A stretch of DNA of 64,000 nucleotides. It comes from Pseudomonas sp. NC02 (GTDB lineage Bacteria > Pseudomonadota > Gammaproteobacteria > Pseudomonadales > Pseudomonadaceae). The position numbers and the translations under genes are program-made. Numbering within the stretch: position 1 is the stretch's first letter; every line of letters begins with the position of its first letter. The stretch is from contig NZ_CP025624.1 in the NCBI RefSeq assembly GCF_002874965.1, forward strand, positions 3,782,001 through 3,846,000. The letters run 5' to 3'. Under the pieces are notes generated by a model. That model searched no databases, was not told the DNA's origin, and saw nothing but the letters and a program-made list of their open reading frames with translations. Shown one piece after another: positions 9,443 to 18,927 of the stretch.

Positions 9443-9931
9443 ATGCCCAATCAAACCATCAAGACACCCTGCGTCGGCCTGTGCTCCACCGTCTACGGAG
9501 ACCTGGTGTGCCGGGGTTGCAAGCGTTATCACCATGAAGTGATTCAGTGGAACGGCTACAACGCCGAGGAGAAACAGGCGGTGTGGCTGCGCCTGGAACA
9601 ACTGCTGGTGCAGGTGATGACCAGCAAGCTGCAGGTACTGGACCCGCAGCGCCTGCGCCAGCAACTGGAGGACCGCAAGATCCGCTTTGTGCCCCACCAG
9701 TCGCCGTATTGCTGGGCGTACCAGTTGATTGCCCGGGGCGCGCGGGTGATTTCGAAGCTGGATGCGTATGGGTTGGCGCTGTTGCCGGAGTTTCGCGAGC
9801 GCAATCTGGCAGATTTGCGGGATGCGATTGACCGGGAGTTTTTCCTGTTGTCCGAGGCGCATTACGAGCGGTATATCGCGCCGGGGTTTCTGCGGGAATC
9901 GTTTGGGGCGCCGTTGATAGCCAGTATTTAG
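9443..9931 (+). CDS. DUF1289-domain protein
   Basis: The 162-residue protein has an N-terminal Cys-rich DUF1289 segment (TPCVGLC...VCRGCKRYHHE...W), which suggests a small metal site formed by four cysteines near residues 9-26. The remaining ~110 residues are predicted helical and have no motif I recognise. The gene sits 52 bp after nrdB, beyond that gene's terminator, so it probably has its own promoter. Function is unknown for the family. Confidence 0.85.
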   Translation: MPNQTIKTPCVGLCSTVYGDLVCRGCKRYHHEVIQWNGYNAEEKQAVWLRLEQLLVQVMTSKLQVLDPQRLRQQLEDRKIRFVPHQSPYCWAYQLIARGARVISKLDAYGLALLPEFRERNLADLRDAIDREFFLLSEAHYERYIAPGFLRESFGAPLIASI

Positions 9932-9949
9932 ACAAACACACAGAACCAG

Positions 9950-10039
9950 TGTGGGAGCGGGCTTGCTCGCGAAAGCGGTGTATCAGTTGCCGGATATATT
10001 GACTGACACACCGCATTCGCGAGCAAGCCCGCTCCCACA
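9950..10039. repeat. REPIN (type A)
   Basis: An inverted pair of the GAGCGGGCTTGCTCGCGA core lies between the convergent DUF1289 and AceE-type genes. It is the only structure visible in that gap. Confidence 0.92.
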
Positions 10040-10055
10040 TTTAGATCTTTGTCGC

Positions 10056-12734
10056 TCAGGAGGTCCAGGACGGCTCGCGATCGGTCTGCACCCCATAACG
10101 CTTTATCGCCTGCTGGCAAACCTGCCTGTCCAGACTCCCCTGCTCTACTAACGCCGTCAGCGCCGCCAGCACGATGTGATGGCGGTCCACCTCGAAGAAA
10201 TCCCGCAACGCCGCCCGGGTATCGCTGCGACCAAAGCCATCCGTCCCCAGCACGGTGTAAGCCGAATCCACGTACGACCCAAGCATCTGCGGCACCGCCC
10301 TTACATAGTCAGATACGGCCACCACCGGCGCGCCCTTGGGCAAACACTCCGCCAGGTGGCTGCGCCGCGCCGGCTGTTGCGGATGCAGGCGGTTCCAGCG
10401 TTCCACGTCACGGGCGTCCCGGGCCAGTTCGCTGAAGCTGGTGACACTGAACACTTCAGCGTCAACCTGCCAATCCTCCGCCAACAATTGCGCCGCTGCC
10501 TGGGCTTCGCGCACCAGCGTGCCGGAGCCGAGCAACCGGACCATGCCGTCAGGCTGCCCGCTCAGCCGGTACATGCCTTTGATGATCGCCGCTTCGACGC
10601 CTTCCGGCAGGCTCGGCTGCGGGTAGTTTTCGTTCATCAGGGTCACGTAGTAGAACTCGTCCACATCGTGCTCCAGCATCTGGCGCATGCCATGGTCGAG
10701 GATCACCGCAAACTCGCCGGCAAACGCCGGGTCGTAGGCGCGGCAATTGGGCACGGTGGCGGCCATCAGGTGGCTGCTGCCGTCCTGGTGCTGCAAGCCT
10801 TCGCCACCCAGGGTGGTGCGCCCGGCAGTGGCGCCCAGCAGGAAACCTCGGGCACGCTGGTCGGCGGCGGCCCAGATGAGGTCCCCCACGCGCTGGAAAC
10901 CGAACATCGAGTAGTAGATGTAAAACGGCAGCATCCGCAGGCCATGCACCGAATAACTGGTGGCGGCCGCGACCCAGGAACTGATGGCGCTGGCTTCGCT
11001 GATGCCTTCTTCAAGGATCTGCCCGTCGGTGGCTTCGCGGTAACTGAGGATCGAGCCGATGTCTTCGGGCTCGTAGCGCTGGCCGACGCTGGAATAGATG
11101 CCGATCTGCTTGAACAGGTTGGCCATGCCGAAGGTGCGCGCCTCATCGGCGACGATGGGCACGATGCGCGGGCCGAGGGCCTTGTCCTTGAGCAGATTGG
11201 TGAGCATGCGCACAAAGGCCATGGTGGTGGACATTTCCTTGCCCTCCGCCTGGGTGGCAAACGCGCCGTAGCCCGACACCGGCGGGACACTCACGGTGGG
11301 CGCCTGCTGGCCACGGCTCGGCACATACCCGCCGAGGGTGGCGCGGCGCTGGTGCAAGTAGCGCATTTCGAGGCTGTCTTCAGCCGGTTTGTAGAAGCTC
11401 AGGGATTCGGCCTGTTCATCCGACAGCGGCAACTGGAAGCGATTGCGGAAGGCGATCAAGGCCTCGCGGTCGAGCTTCTTCTGCTGGTGGGTGGTCATCT
11501 TGCCCTGCCCGGCCTCGCCCATGCCAAAGCCCTTTTTGGTCTGGGCCAGGATCACCGTGGGTTTGCCGGCGACCCGGCGCGCCGCGTGATAGGCCGCGTG
11601 GATCTTGACCATGTCATGGCCGCCACGCTTGAGCCGGTCGATCTGCTCGTCGCTCAGGCCCTCGACCAGTTTGGACAGCGCCTCGCTCTGGCCGAAGAAA
11701 TGTTCGCGGTTGTAGGCGCCGTCCTTGGCGGCGAAAGTCTGGAATTGCCCGTCCACCGTCTGCGACAGGGTGCGCGCCAGCTCGCCGTCGGTGTCCTTGG
11801 CCAGCAAGGCGTCCCAGTCCGAGCCCCAGACCAGCTTGATCACGTTCCAGCCGGCACCGGCGAACAACGCCTCCAGCTCGTCGATAATTCGCCCGTTGCC
11901 ACGCACCGGGCCGTCGAGCCGTTGCAGGTTGCAGTTGACCACCCAGGTCAGGTTGTCCAGGCCTTCACGGGCGGCCAGGGTGAGGGCCGACATGCTTTCC
12001 GGTTCGTCCATCTCGCCGTCGCCGAATACGCCCCATACGTGGCGGTCGGTGGTGTCCTGCAAGCCGCGGTGTTGCAGGTAGCGCATGAACCGCGCCTGGA
12101 AAATCGAGCTGATGGGGCCAATGCCCATGGACCCGGTGGGAAATTGCCAGAAGTCCGGCATCAACCACGGATGGGGATAGCTGGACAAACCTCGGGCACC
12201 CGCCTTGCCTGCACCGATTTCCTGGCGATAGTGGGCCAGGTCGGCCTCGGTCAGGCGCCCTTCAAGGAAGGCGCGAGCATAGATGCCGGGGGCGGAATGC
12301 GGCTGGTAGAACACCAGGTCGCCGCCAAAACTGTCGCTTCGGGCCCGGAAAAAGTGGTTGAAGCCCACCTCGAACAAATCCGCCGCGCTGGCGTAGCTGG
12401 CGATATGCCCGCCCAGTTCGCCATAGGCCTGGTTGGCGCGCACTACCATGGCCAGGGCGTTCCAGCGCACCACTGAGGCCAGGCGTTCTTCAGTGGCCAG
12501 GTCGCCGGGAAACGGCGGTTGCTGCTCCACGGCGATGCTATTGATGTAGGGCGTGCCATGCCGGGGTTTCCAGGCGATGTGCGGCGCGCCGCCGGCATCC
12601 GCCAGCATGTCGAGGATCTCCCGTGCGCGCGCCGCGCCGGCGTTGGCCACCAGGGAGGCCAGGGCATCGCGCCATTCGGCCAGTTCTTCCTGGTCCATCG
12701 CTGTCTGACTCACTGCACTCGCGAAACCGTTCAT
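10056..12734 (-). CDS. Homodimeric pyruvate dehydrogenase E1-type protein (AceE family)
   Basis: The 892-residue protein has the length and motifs of homodimeric AceE E1. These include the thiamine diphosphate/Mg motif GDGEMDEPES...NCN (residues ~238-270), the inner loop HQQKKLDR and the QHQDGSSH segment. It would decarboxylate a 2-oxoacid and transfer the acyl group to an E2 lipoyl domain. The start MNGFASAV has a strong GGAGG site. No aceF (E2) or lpd (E3) gene is adjacent, unlike the housekeeping aceEF locus. An accessory paralogue such as the 2-oxobutyrate-preferring MdeB of P. putida is a good alternative, but no methionine gamma-lyase gene is visible. Confidence 0.9.
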   Translation of the reverse strand: MNGFASAVSQTAMDQEELAEWRDALASLVANAGAARAREILDMLADAGGAPHIAWKPRHGTPYINSIAVEQQPPFPGDLATEERLASVVRWNALAMVVRANQAYGELGGHIASYASAADLFEVGFNHFFRARSDSFGGDLVFYQPHSAPGIYARAFLEGRLTEADLAHYRQEIGAGKAGARGLSSYPHPWLMPDFWQFPTGSMGIGPISSIFQARFMRYLQHRGLQDTTDRHVWGVFGDGEMDEPESMSALTLAAREGLDNLTWVVNCNLQRLDGPVRGNGRIIDELEALFAGAGWNVIKLVWGSDWDALLAKDTDGELARTLSQTVDGQFQTFAAKDGAYNREHFFGQSEALSKLVEGLSDEQIDRLKRGGHDMVKIHAAYHAARRVAGKPTVILAQTKKGFGMGEAGQGKMTTHQQKKLDREALIAFRNRFQLPLSDEQAESLSFYKPAEDSLEMRYLHQRRATLGGYVPSRGQQAPTVSVPPVSGYGAFATQAEGKEMSTTMAFVRMLTNLLKDKALGPRIVPIVADEARTFGMANLFKQIGIYSSVGQRYEPEDIGSILSYREATDGQILEEGISEASAISSWVAAATSYSVHGLRMLPFYIYYSMFGFQRVGDLIWAAADQRARGFLLGATAGRTTLGGEGLQHQDGSSHLMAATVPNCRAYDPAFAGEFAVILDHGMRQMLEHDVDEFYYVTLMNENYPQPSLPEGVEAAIIKGMYRLSGQPDGMVRLLGSGTLVREAQAAAQLLAEDWQVDAEVFSVTSFSELARDARDVERWNRLHPQQPARRSHLAECLPKGAPVVAVSDYVRAVPQMLGSYVDSAYTVLGTDGFGRSDTRAALRDFFEVDRHHIVLAALTALVEQGSLDRQVCQQAIKRYGVQTDREPSWTS

Positions 12735-12925
12735 GGGCACCTCCGGGCTTTTTTTCCAGTTTATGTCGGTGCCAAGGGATTTTTTGACTGTTGTGCGCCG
12801 CCTCTCAGGGACTTTTGAGCATAAATCACTGCCAATCAGCAAATTCAAAGCACGTTGTGCTTCAACTCCCGAACACCCCGCAATTGTGTTTAAAATGCCG
12901 CCCGCTCAATGACCGACGTTGCCCG

Positions 12926-13852
12926 ATGAACCCAGACGCACTCGCCACCCTGCACACCCATTTGCTGAATGCCCTGCAAACCGTCCCCGCCGAGACCCGG
13001 CGCCTGTTTCACGGGCGTGGCCGCTGCTGGCCGGGCCTGGAGCAACTGACAGTGGACTGGCTGCAAGGCGTGGTGCTGGTCTCGCTGTTCAAGGAGCCTG
13101 AAGCCGCGGAGCTTGAGGCCTTGAAGCAGATGCTGGTGCAGATCGACTGGCGGTCATTTGGCGCCCATACCGTGGCGCTGCAACACCGCTACCTGCCGCA
13201 AAGCACCACCGAATGGCTGCTGGGCGAGGTGGTCGACGAACTGACCATCACCGAAGGCGGCCTGCGCTACCTGATCGACCTGGGCAAAAAGCAGAACAGT
13301 GGGCTGTTCCTCGACATGCGTTACGGCCGCAACTGGGTACGCGAACAGGCTCATGGCCTGCGGGTGCTGAACCTGTTCGCCTACACCTGTGGTTTCTCCG
13401 TGGCGGCCATCGAAGGCGGCGCCGAGCATGTGGTGAACCTGGACATGGCCCGAGGCGCCCTGAGCCGTGGTCGTGACAATCACCGCCTGAACGGCCACGA
13501 CCTGAGCAAGGTGACGTTCCTCGGCCACGACCTGTTCAAGTCCTGGGCCAAGGTCACCAACAGCGGCCCGTACGACCTGGTGATCATCGACCCGCCCTCG
13601 TTCCAGAAAGGCAGTTTCCTTTTGACCAAGGACTACCAGCGGGTGCTGCGTCGCCTGCCGGATTTGCTCACGGCCCAGGGTACGGTGCTGGCGTGCATGA
13701 ACGACCCGGCGTTCGGCGAAGACTTCCTGATCGACGGCGTAACCCGCGAAGCGCCTGGCCTGCGCTTTGACCAGCGGCTGGAAAACCCGCCGGAATTCCC
13801 CGATATCGACCCGCAAAGCGGATTAAAGGCACTGGTGTTTCGCCAAGGCTGA
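12926..13852 (+). CDS. Class I SAM-dependent methyltransferase, RlmK/RlmI-like
   Basis: The 308-residue protein has a SAM-binding Rossmann domain (LNLFAYTCGFSVAA, acidic VNLD) and the catalytic-loop motif IIDPPSFQKG. These match the Methyltrans_SAM group that modifies 23S rRNA bases, such as the RlmK domain. The N-terminal ~110 residues are a family-specific RNA-binding-like region. The ATG at 12926 is the first codon of the conserved part; the upstream frame is non-conserved. It diverges from the AceE-type gene. The substrate base is not predictable here. Confidence 0.85.
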   Translation: MNPDALATLHTHLLNALQTVPAETRRLFHGRGRCWPGLEQLTVDWLQGVVLVSLFKEPEAAELEALKQMLVQIDWRSFGAHTVALQHRYLPQSTTEWLLGEVVDELTITEGGLRYLIDLGKKQNSGLFLDMRYGRNWVREQAHGLRVLNLFAYTCGFSVAAIEGGAEHVVNLDMARGALSRGRDNHRLNGHDLSKVTFLGHDLFKSWAKVTNSGPYDLVIIDPPSFQKGSFLLTKDYQRVLRRLPDLLTAQGTVLACMNDPAFGEDFLIDGVTREAPGLRFDQRLENPPEFPDIDPQSGLKALVFRQG

Positions 13853-14000
13853 TGCCGAAACGTCCTGCGCTTGCTACGCTTAACCTACGCCGGGTGGTGA
13901 ACCTTATCCCACCCTTCCCGGTCGATACCTGCACACTCTGGCCAGATTCGACGGTGCTACCCCGTCGGCTGCCCTGTTTCACCTTTTGGAGAACGCCCCT

Positions 14001-14717
14001 GTGATATCGACCCTGCATGTAGCCCGTCTCAAGGCCTGGGGCGCCCACGGTTTTACCGCCACCGGCGTAGTACTGGCCTTCCTGGCCACCCTGGCACTGC
14101 TCGACAACCAGCCCAAGGCCTGCCTGCTGTGGCTGGGCCTGGCCTTGATCGTCGATGGGGTCGACGGCTCTCTCGCGCGACGGGTGAATGTGCAAACAGT
14201 GCTGCCAAGCTTCGATGGCTCGGTATTGGACCTGGTGATTGATTACCTGACGTACGTGTTTATTCCGGCGCTGTTTATCTATCGCTATATCGCCCTGCCG
14301 GACTTCACCCCGTTGTTTACGGTGTCGGTGATTCTGGTGTCGTCGCTGTTCTGCTTCTGCAACGTCAACATGAAGAGCAAGGACAACTACTTCGTCGGCT
14401 TCCCCGCCGCATGGAACGTGGTGGCGCTGTGCGTCTATATCATCCAGCCGGAAGCCTGGGTCACCTTGCTCACCGTGATCGGCCTGGCGTTGCTGACCGT
14501 GACGCCGATGAAGTTCCTGCACCCGTTCCGGGTCAAGCGCTTCATGCCGATCAATATTGCCGTGACCACCATCTGGTTGCTGTGCAGCCTGCTGCTGGTG
14601 ATCGACTTCCCGTACACCAATCGCCTGACCCTGGGCCTGTGGTTGCTGATGTCGGCGTACTTCCTGGGGATCTGCATCTGGCGGACCGCACTGGAGTGGG
14701 TCGAAACACATAAATAG
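14001..14717 (+). CDS. pcs: Phosphatidylcholine synthase
   Basis: The 238-residue integral membrane protein has about eight hydrophobic helices and a CDP-alcohol phosphotransferase motif DGVDGSLARR...FDGSVLDLVIDY. The longer spacing after AR is characteristic of phosphatidylcholine synthases. It condenses CDP-diacylglycerol with choline to give phosphatidylcholine in the inner membrane. The start is GTG 14001, preceded by GGAGA at 8 bases; a TTG at 13986 is upstream of that ribosome site and less likely. It stands alone, 148 bp after the methyltransferase. Confidence 0.93.
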   Translation: MISTLHVARLKAWGAHGFTATGVVLAFLATLALLDNQPKACLLWLGLALIVDGVDGSLARRVNVQTVLPSFDGSVLDLVIDYLTYVFIPALFIYRYIALPDFTPLFTVSVILVSSLFCFCNVNMKSKDNYFVGFPAAWNVVALCVYIIQPEAWVTLLTVIGLALLTVTPMKFLHPFRVKRFMPINIAVTTIWLLCSLLLVIDFPYTNRLTLGLWLLMSAYFLGICIWRTALEWVETHK

Positions 14718-14737
14718 CCAAGCGGGCACGGTTGAAA

Positions 14738-14827
14738 TGTGGGAGCGGGCTTGCTCGCGAATGCGGTGGATCAGCCACTCTATCCGGTGACTGACACTGC
14801 GCATTCGCGAGCAAGCCCGCTCCCACA
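14738..14827. repeat. REPIN (type A)
   Basis: An inverted pair of the GAGCGGGCTTGCTCGCGA core lies directly after pcs. Confidence 0.92.
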
Positions 14828-14842
14828 TTGGGCATGCATCCC

Positions 14843-14917
14843 GTGACGCTCTGCGTCACCCTTGCGGCAGCAGGACGCGGAGCGTCCAAGGCGGCATTCC
14901 CACGCAGAGCGTGGGAA
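14843..14917. repeat. Triple-hairpin intergenic repeat with ACGC-NNN-GCGT cores
   Basis: Three consecutive perfect palindromes each have a 3-base loop and the same ACGC-NNN-GCGT centre: gtgacgc/gcgtcac (14843-14859), ggacgc/gcgtcc (14873-14887) and ttcccacgc/gcgtgggaa (14897-14917). The block is adjacent to a REPIN and unlike it in sequence. Similar blocks occur between genes in other pseudomonads as I recall. Confidence 0.8.
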
Positions 14918-15005
14918 CGATCATAGTCGCAGGCCCCCACGCTAATCGGTAAGATACCGGCCTTTCGCGCAGCCCTTGCTGCGCCCTGCCGACTAAGTCT
15001 TGCCC

Positions 15006-15785
15006 ATGCCTTTCGAACTCAGCGTTGACCTCACCACCCTGGCGATCCTCGCCGTGGTTGCCTTTATCGCCGGTTTCATCGACGCCATCGCCGGCGGTGG
15101 CGGCCTGCTCACCACGCCCGCCCTGCTGACCGCCGGCATGCCGCCCCACCTGGTGCTGGGCACCAACAAACTCAGTTCCACCTTCGGCTCGGCCACTGCC
15201 AGCTTTACCTTCTACCGGCGCAAGCTGTTTCATCCGCGCCAGTGGGTGCATGCCATCGTCGGCACCCTGGTCGGTGCACTCACCGGCGCGGTCGTGGCCC
15301 ATTACCTGCCGGCAGAAACCCTGAACAAGATGCTCCCGGTGATTGTGTTCGGCTGCGGTTTGTATTTGCTGTTCGGCGGCACGCCCAAGGCGGCGCTGGA
15401 CAACGACGCACCGATCAAGAAGAAATGGCAGTCCACCCAGGGCTTTGGCCTGGGTTTCTACGACGGCGTCGCCGGCCCGGGCACCGGGGCCTTCTGGACC
15501 GTGAGTACCATGCTGTTGCACCCCATCGACCTGGTAAAGGCCAGCGGCGTGGCGCGCAGCATGAACTTCGTCAGCAACGCGGCGGCGCTGACGGTGTTCA
15601 TTTTCAATGGCTCGGTAGACTGGATTGTCGGCCTGTGCATGGGCGTGTCGGTGATGTGCGGCGCGTTTTTTGGCGCACGCAGCGCCATCAGCGGCGGCGC
15701 CAAGTTCATTCGCCCGGTGTTCATCACCGTGGTGCTCGGCCTGACGGTGCGCCTAGCCTGGCAGCACTGGTTCAGCGTGACCTAG
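15006..15785 (+). CDS. TauE/SafE family membrane permease
   Basis: The 259-residue protein has about eight transmembrane segments and the family's duplicated layout. There is a Gly-rich [15 protein letters not shown] motif near the N-terminus and a second [12 protein letters not shown] motif halfway. TauE/SafE proteins export sulfite or organosulfur anions, but the substrate here is not determinable. The ATG at 15006 was chosen; a TTG two codons upstream is possible. Its 3' end overlaps that of convergent nudC by 33 bp. Confidence 0.9.
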   Translation: MPFELSVDLTTLAILAVVAFIAGFIDAIAGGGGLLTTPALLTAGMPPHLVLGTNKLSSTFGSATASFTFYRRKLFHPRQWVHAIVGTLVGALTGAVVAHYLPAETLNKMLPVIVFGCGLYLLFGGTPKAALDNDAPIKKKWQSTQGFGLGFYDGVAGPGTGAFWTVSTMLLHPIDLVKASGVARSMNFVSNAAALTVFIFNGSVDWIVGLCMGVSVMCGAFFGARSAISGGAKFIRPVFITVVLGLTVRLAWQHWFSVT

Positions 15786-16586
15786 GCGACGGGCCAGGTA
15801 GAGGTCGATCAGGTAGCGCGCAATCGAGCGCGACGCCGGCAACGGCGGCAGTTCATGGATGTTGAACCACTGCGCGTCTTCGATCTCGTCAGCCTGGGGC
15901 ACAATGTCGCCGCCAGCGTACTCGGCGTGAAAGCCCAGCATCATCGAGTGCGGGAACGGCCAGCACTGGCTGCCCATGTACTGGATGTTCTTGACCTCCA
16001 CCTGCACTTCTTCACGCACCTCGCGAATCAGGCAGTCCTCGGCCGACTCGCCCGGCTCGGCAAACCCCGCCAGGGTGCTGTAGACCCCCGTGACAAAGCG
16101 CGGCGAACGGGCCAGCAGGATCTCGTCGCCACGGGTCACCAGCACGATCATGCTCGGCGAGATACGCGGGTAGCTGCGCAGGTCACAGGCCTGGCAGAAC
16201 ATCGCCCGCTCCCGTGGCACCTGCACCATCGCCTGGCCGCAACTGCCGCAAAAACGATGCTCCCGGGCCCAGGTGCCGATTTGCGCGGCGTAGCCCAGGA
16301 CTTTGTACAGCGTGTGATCGCCCTGCAGCATGAATGCCCGCAGGCCCTGCCAGCCGCAGCCCGGAACGTCGGCGGGGCTGTTGAGTTCCAGCAGGTACAC
16401 CGGCTCGCCGTCCAGGTGGCCGATGCCATGCTCGGCGAACACCGAGAGGTCCTGGCGCTTGAGCCACTCCCGGGGAAACAGCGGGCCGTTCTGGTCGTGT
16501 AAAAAGCCTTCACGGCTGCGGGCCACGGCCCAGCCGCCCGGGGCGTCATTGTCCAGCAGCGTTGTGGTAATCCAGCCTGGGGTCAT
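15753..16586 (-). CDS. nudC: NAD(+) diphosphatase / NAD-capped RNA decapping hydrolase
   Basis: The 277-residue protein has the NudC order: an N-terminal domain, a four-Cys zinc ribbon (CGSC...CQAC), the Nudix box ([12 protein letters not shown]...REVREE) and then the NudC-specific SQxWPFPxS motif, here SQCWPFPHS. The enzyme hydrolyses NADH/NAD+ to NMN(H) and AMP and can decap NAD-RNA. The Nudix-box Gly that usually follows REVxEEx is Gln here (REEVQV), while the catalytic glutamates are intact. It is 6 bp downstream of the crotonase gene and probably cotranscribed with it. Confidence 0.95.
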   Translation of the reverse strand: MTPGWITTTLLDNDAPGGWAVARSREGFLHDQNGPLFPREWLKRQDLSVFAEHGIGHLDGEPVYLLELNSPADVPGCGWQGLRAFMLQGDHTLYKVLGYAAQIGTWAREHRFCGSCGQAMVQVPRERAMFCQACDLRSYPRISPSMIVLVTRGDEILLARSPRFVTGVYSTLAGFAEPGESAEDCLIREVREEVQVEVKNIQYMGSQCWPFPHSMMLGFHAEYAGGDIVPQADEIEDAQWFNIHELPPLPASRSIARYLIDLYLARRLGHAEPVLPG

Positions 16587-16592
16587 GTTCAG

Positions 16593-17405
16593 TCAATCCA
16601 CGAAGTCGGGTTTCTGCTTGCTCATATGGGCCGCGATGGCCACGCGCAGGTCGTTGGATTGCAACATAGCTGAGTTCCAGGTGGCAACGTATTCCAAACC
16701 GTCATTGATCGTGTGGTCACGCATGTAGCTGATCATCGCCTTGGTGCCGGTGACCGCGATCGGCGATTTGGCGGCGATTTCCCGGGCGATTTCCAGCACG
16801 CCGGCCAGCAGGCTCTGGTGATCGCTGTACACCCGATTCACCAGGCCGATGCTGCGGGCCTCTTCGGCGCCGAACTGGCGGCCGGTGTAGGCCAGCTCGC
16901 GCAGCATGCCGTCGCCGACGATGCGCGGCAGGCGTTGCAGGGTGCCGACGTCGGCGGCCATGCCGATGTCGATTTCCTTGATGGAGAATTGCGCATCTTC
17001 GGCGGCGTAGCGCATGTCACAGGCGCTGATCAGGTCGATGGCGCCGCCGATGCAGTAGCCATGGATCGCCGCGAGTACCGGCTTGCGGCAGTTGTCGACG
17101 GCGTTGAAGGAAGCTTGCAGTTCGAGGATCTTGCGCCGCAGCAGGCGCGCGTTGCGGCCCACGTCCTTGCCGAACTCGTTGGCGACCGAAGCCAGCAGCA
17201 TCAGGTCGATGCCGGAGGAGAAATGCTTGCCGGCGCCGCTGATGACCACGGCTCGCACCGCGTCGGTGTCTTCGACCCATTGGAAGATGTCGATGATCTC
17301 GGTCCAGAACGCCGCGTTCATCGCGTTGATCTTTTCCGGGCGATTGAGCTGCACATGGGCGACGTTGCCGCTGAGTTCGACGACAAAGGCTTGGTATTCG
17401 GACAT
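16593..17405 (-). CDS. Crotonase-family enzyme, delta(3,5)-delta(2,4)-dienoyl-CoA isomerase-like
   Basis: The 270-residue crotonase has oxyanion-hole segments SSGIDL and HGYCIGGAIDL. The block KEIDIGMAADVGTLQRLPRIVG is nearly the signature of ECH1-type dienoyl-CoA isomerases, and the acidic residues used in their catalysis (Asp in AIDL, Glu in KEID, Asp in AADVG) are all present. It would shift double bonds during beta-oxidation of unsaturated fatty acids. The start MSEYQAF is well placed. nudC follows after 6 bp. Confidence 0.88.
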   Translation of the reverse strand: MSEYQAFVVELSGNVAHVQLNRPEKINAMNAAFWTEIIDIFQWVEDTDAVRAVVISGAGKHFSSGIDLMLLASVANEFGKDVGRNARLLRRKILELQASFNAVDNCRKPVLAAIHGYCIGGAIDLISACDMRYAAEDAQFSIKEIDIGMAADVGTLQRLPRIVGDGMLRELAYTGRQFGAEEARSIGLVNRVYSDHQSLLAGVLEIAREIAAKSPIAVTGTKAMISYMRDHTINDGLEYVATWNSAMLQSNDLRVAIAAHMSKQKPDFVD

Positions 17406-17520
17406 GGCAGTGATCCTTGACTGGCGGCTGGAATAGGGGCCGAACTATAACAAGGCACCGCGTGAGGTGGTAAGGCTGTGCAAACGCCAAATTCGGGACT
17501 GAAGAACGATGAAGATCAAA

Positions 17521-17610
17521 TGTGGGAGCTGGCTTGCCTGCGATGGCGGTGTATCAGTTAGCAAAGATGCAAGCTGACCCACCGCCATCGCAGGCAAGCC
17601 AGCTCCCACA
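17521..17610. repeat. REPIN (type B)
   Basis: An inverted pair of a second REP subtype with core GAGCTGGCTTGCCTGCGA lies between the crotonase promoter region and the histidine kinase stop. It shares the GTGGGAGC end with type A but differs in the stem. Confidence 0.92.
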
Positions 17611-17628
17611 ATGGTTTTGTGGTGTTCT

Positions 17629-18924
17629 TTAACTCGGCAGCCAGAGCCGGAAGCGTGCACCACCCAATGGCGAAGCCTGGGCCGTCAATGTTCCGCCCTG
17701 CGCCTCCAGCGCCCGCCGGCTGATGGCCAATCCCAGGCCAAAACCGCCAGTGGCTCGATCCCGGCTGCGATCCAGCCGGTAGAACGGCTCGAAAATCCGC
17801 TCCCGCTGGTCAACCGGAATGCCAATACCGTCATCATCCACGCAAATCTCGCACCCCCTGGGACACACCTTCACCCCCACCTGAATTCGCCGCTCGCAAT
17901 ACCGCATGGCGTTGCGCAGCAGGTTTTGCAGGGCCCGGGCGGTCAGGCGCGGGTCCAGGGTGAAGCGCTCCACGGCGCAGTCCAGCACCACGTCCATCAC
18001 GATATCCGGGTTTTCCAGTTCGTCGTCGACGCTGCCCAGGATGCTGTCGATGAACTCATCCAGCACCACTTCCACCCGCTCGGGTGTTTGCGCCGGGTTT
18101 TGCAAACGGCTGTAGGAGAGCAGCTCCAGCACCAGCTCATCCAGCTCGCGAATGTGCGCCACCAACCCTTGCAGCCGCTCACGGCTGGCCGCCGGGAGGT
18201 CGTCGGACAGCGCCAGGGCCAGGCCGAAGTCCAGGCGCGTCAGCGGCGTACGCAGTTCATGGGAGACGGCATTGAGCAAGTCGCGTTGCTGGTTGAGCAG
18301 CTGTTCGATGTCGTTGGCCATGGTGTCGAACACCGCCGCCAGGCTGCCGATGTTGGAGCTGGGCGGGATTTTTGTGCGGGCCGCAAGGTTGCCCTGGCCG
18401 AGTTGCGCGGCGGTGCTTTTCAGGCGTTCCAGGTCGCGCCAGTGGGGCCGCAGCCAGAACAGCAGGCATGCCAGCAGCGCCGCGCCGATCAGCACGTTCA
18501 TGCTCCAGTACAGCAGGTTCATGTCCAGCGGGTCCGGCGGTACCGAGACCTTGACCACCAACTGGTCGTCCAGGGCCGAGCTGACGTCGTCCGCCCAGCC
18601 CCACTCGCCCAGGCGAATCACCATCTGGTCTTTTTCCAGCAGGCGCTGTTCTTCAGGGGTGTAGCTGGCGTCCTGGATACGCAGCAGTTGCACCTTCAGC
18701 GGCGCGAAATCCGCCGACAGGCGCACAGTGACATTGGCCCACTGCTCCATCGGCACCCGTCGGTACTCCTTGACGATCAGGCTCTGCATGCCTCGGGACT
18801 GCTCGATGTTGTAGTTCATGTAACGGTGTTCAAACAGCTGGATCACCGCCCGGGGCACCAGGTAGATCGCGGCGGCAAAGGTGACGATGGTGATCAGGTA
18901 CAGCCGAATCAGGACGCGAAACAT
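17629..18924 (-). CDS. Sensor histidine kinase (RstB-like)
   Basis: This is a 431-residue inner-membrane kinase. TM1 is near residues 7-27, a periplasmic sensor spans about 30-138, and TM2 is near 139-160. A HAMP region follows, then a DHp domain with phosphoacceptor His222 (VSHELRTPLTR). The catalytic domain has an N-box (NLLRNAMRY), G1 (DDDGIGI) and G2 (GFGLGLAI). It starts 3 bp after the response regulator stop, so they are one operon. Size and organisation resemble RstB. It faces the RND efflux genes, the likely regulated target. The signal is unknown. Confidence 0.93.
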   Translation of the reverse strand: MFRVLIRLYLITIVTFAAAIYLVPRAVIQLFEHRYMNYNIEQSRGMQSLIVKEYRRVPMEQWANVTVRLSADFAPLKVQLLRIQDASYTPEEQRLLEKDQMVIRLGEWGWADDVSSALDDQLVVKVSVPPDPLDMNLLYWSMNVLIGAALLACLLFWLRPHWRDLERLKSTAAQLGQGNLAARTKIPPSSNIGSLAAVFDTMANDIEQLLNQQRDLLNAVSHELRTPLTRLDFGLALALSDDLPAASRERLQGLVAHIRELDELVLELLSYSRLQNPAQTPERVEVVLDEFIDSILGSVDDELENPDIVMDVVLDCAVERFTLDPRLTARALQNLLRNAMRYCERRIQVGVKVCPRGCEICVDDDGIGIPVDQRERIFEPFYRLDRSRDRATGGFGLGLAISRRALEAQGGTLTAQASPLGGARFRLWLPS

Positions 18925-18927
18925 GGC

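Noticed and set aside
10176..12476. Long plus-strand frame opposite the AceE-type gene
   Set aside because: Shadow of the E1 coding sequence; no motifs and unlikely composition.
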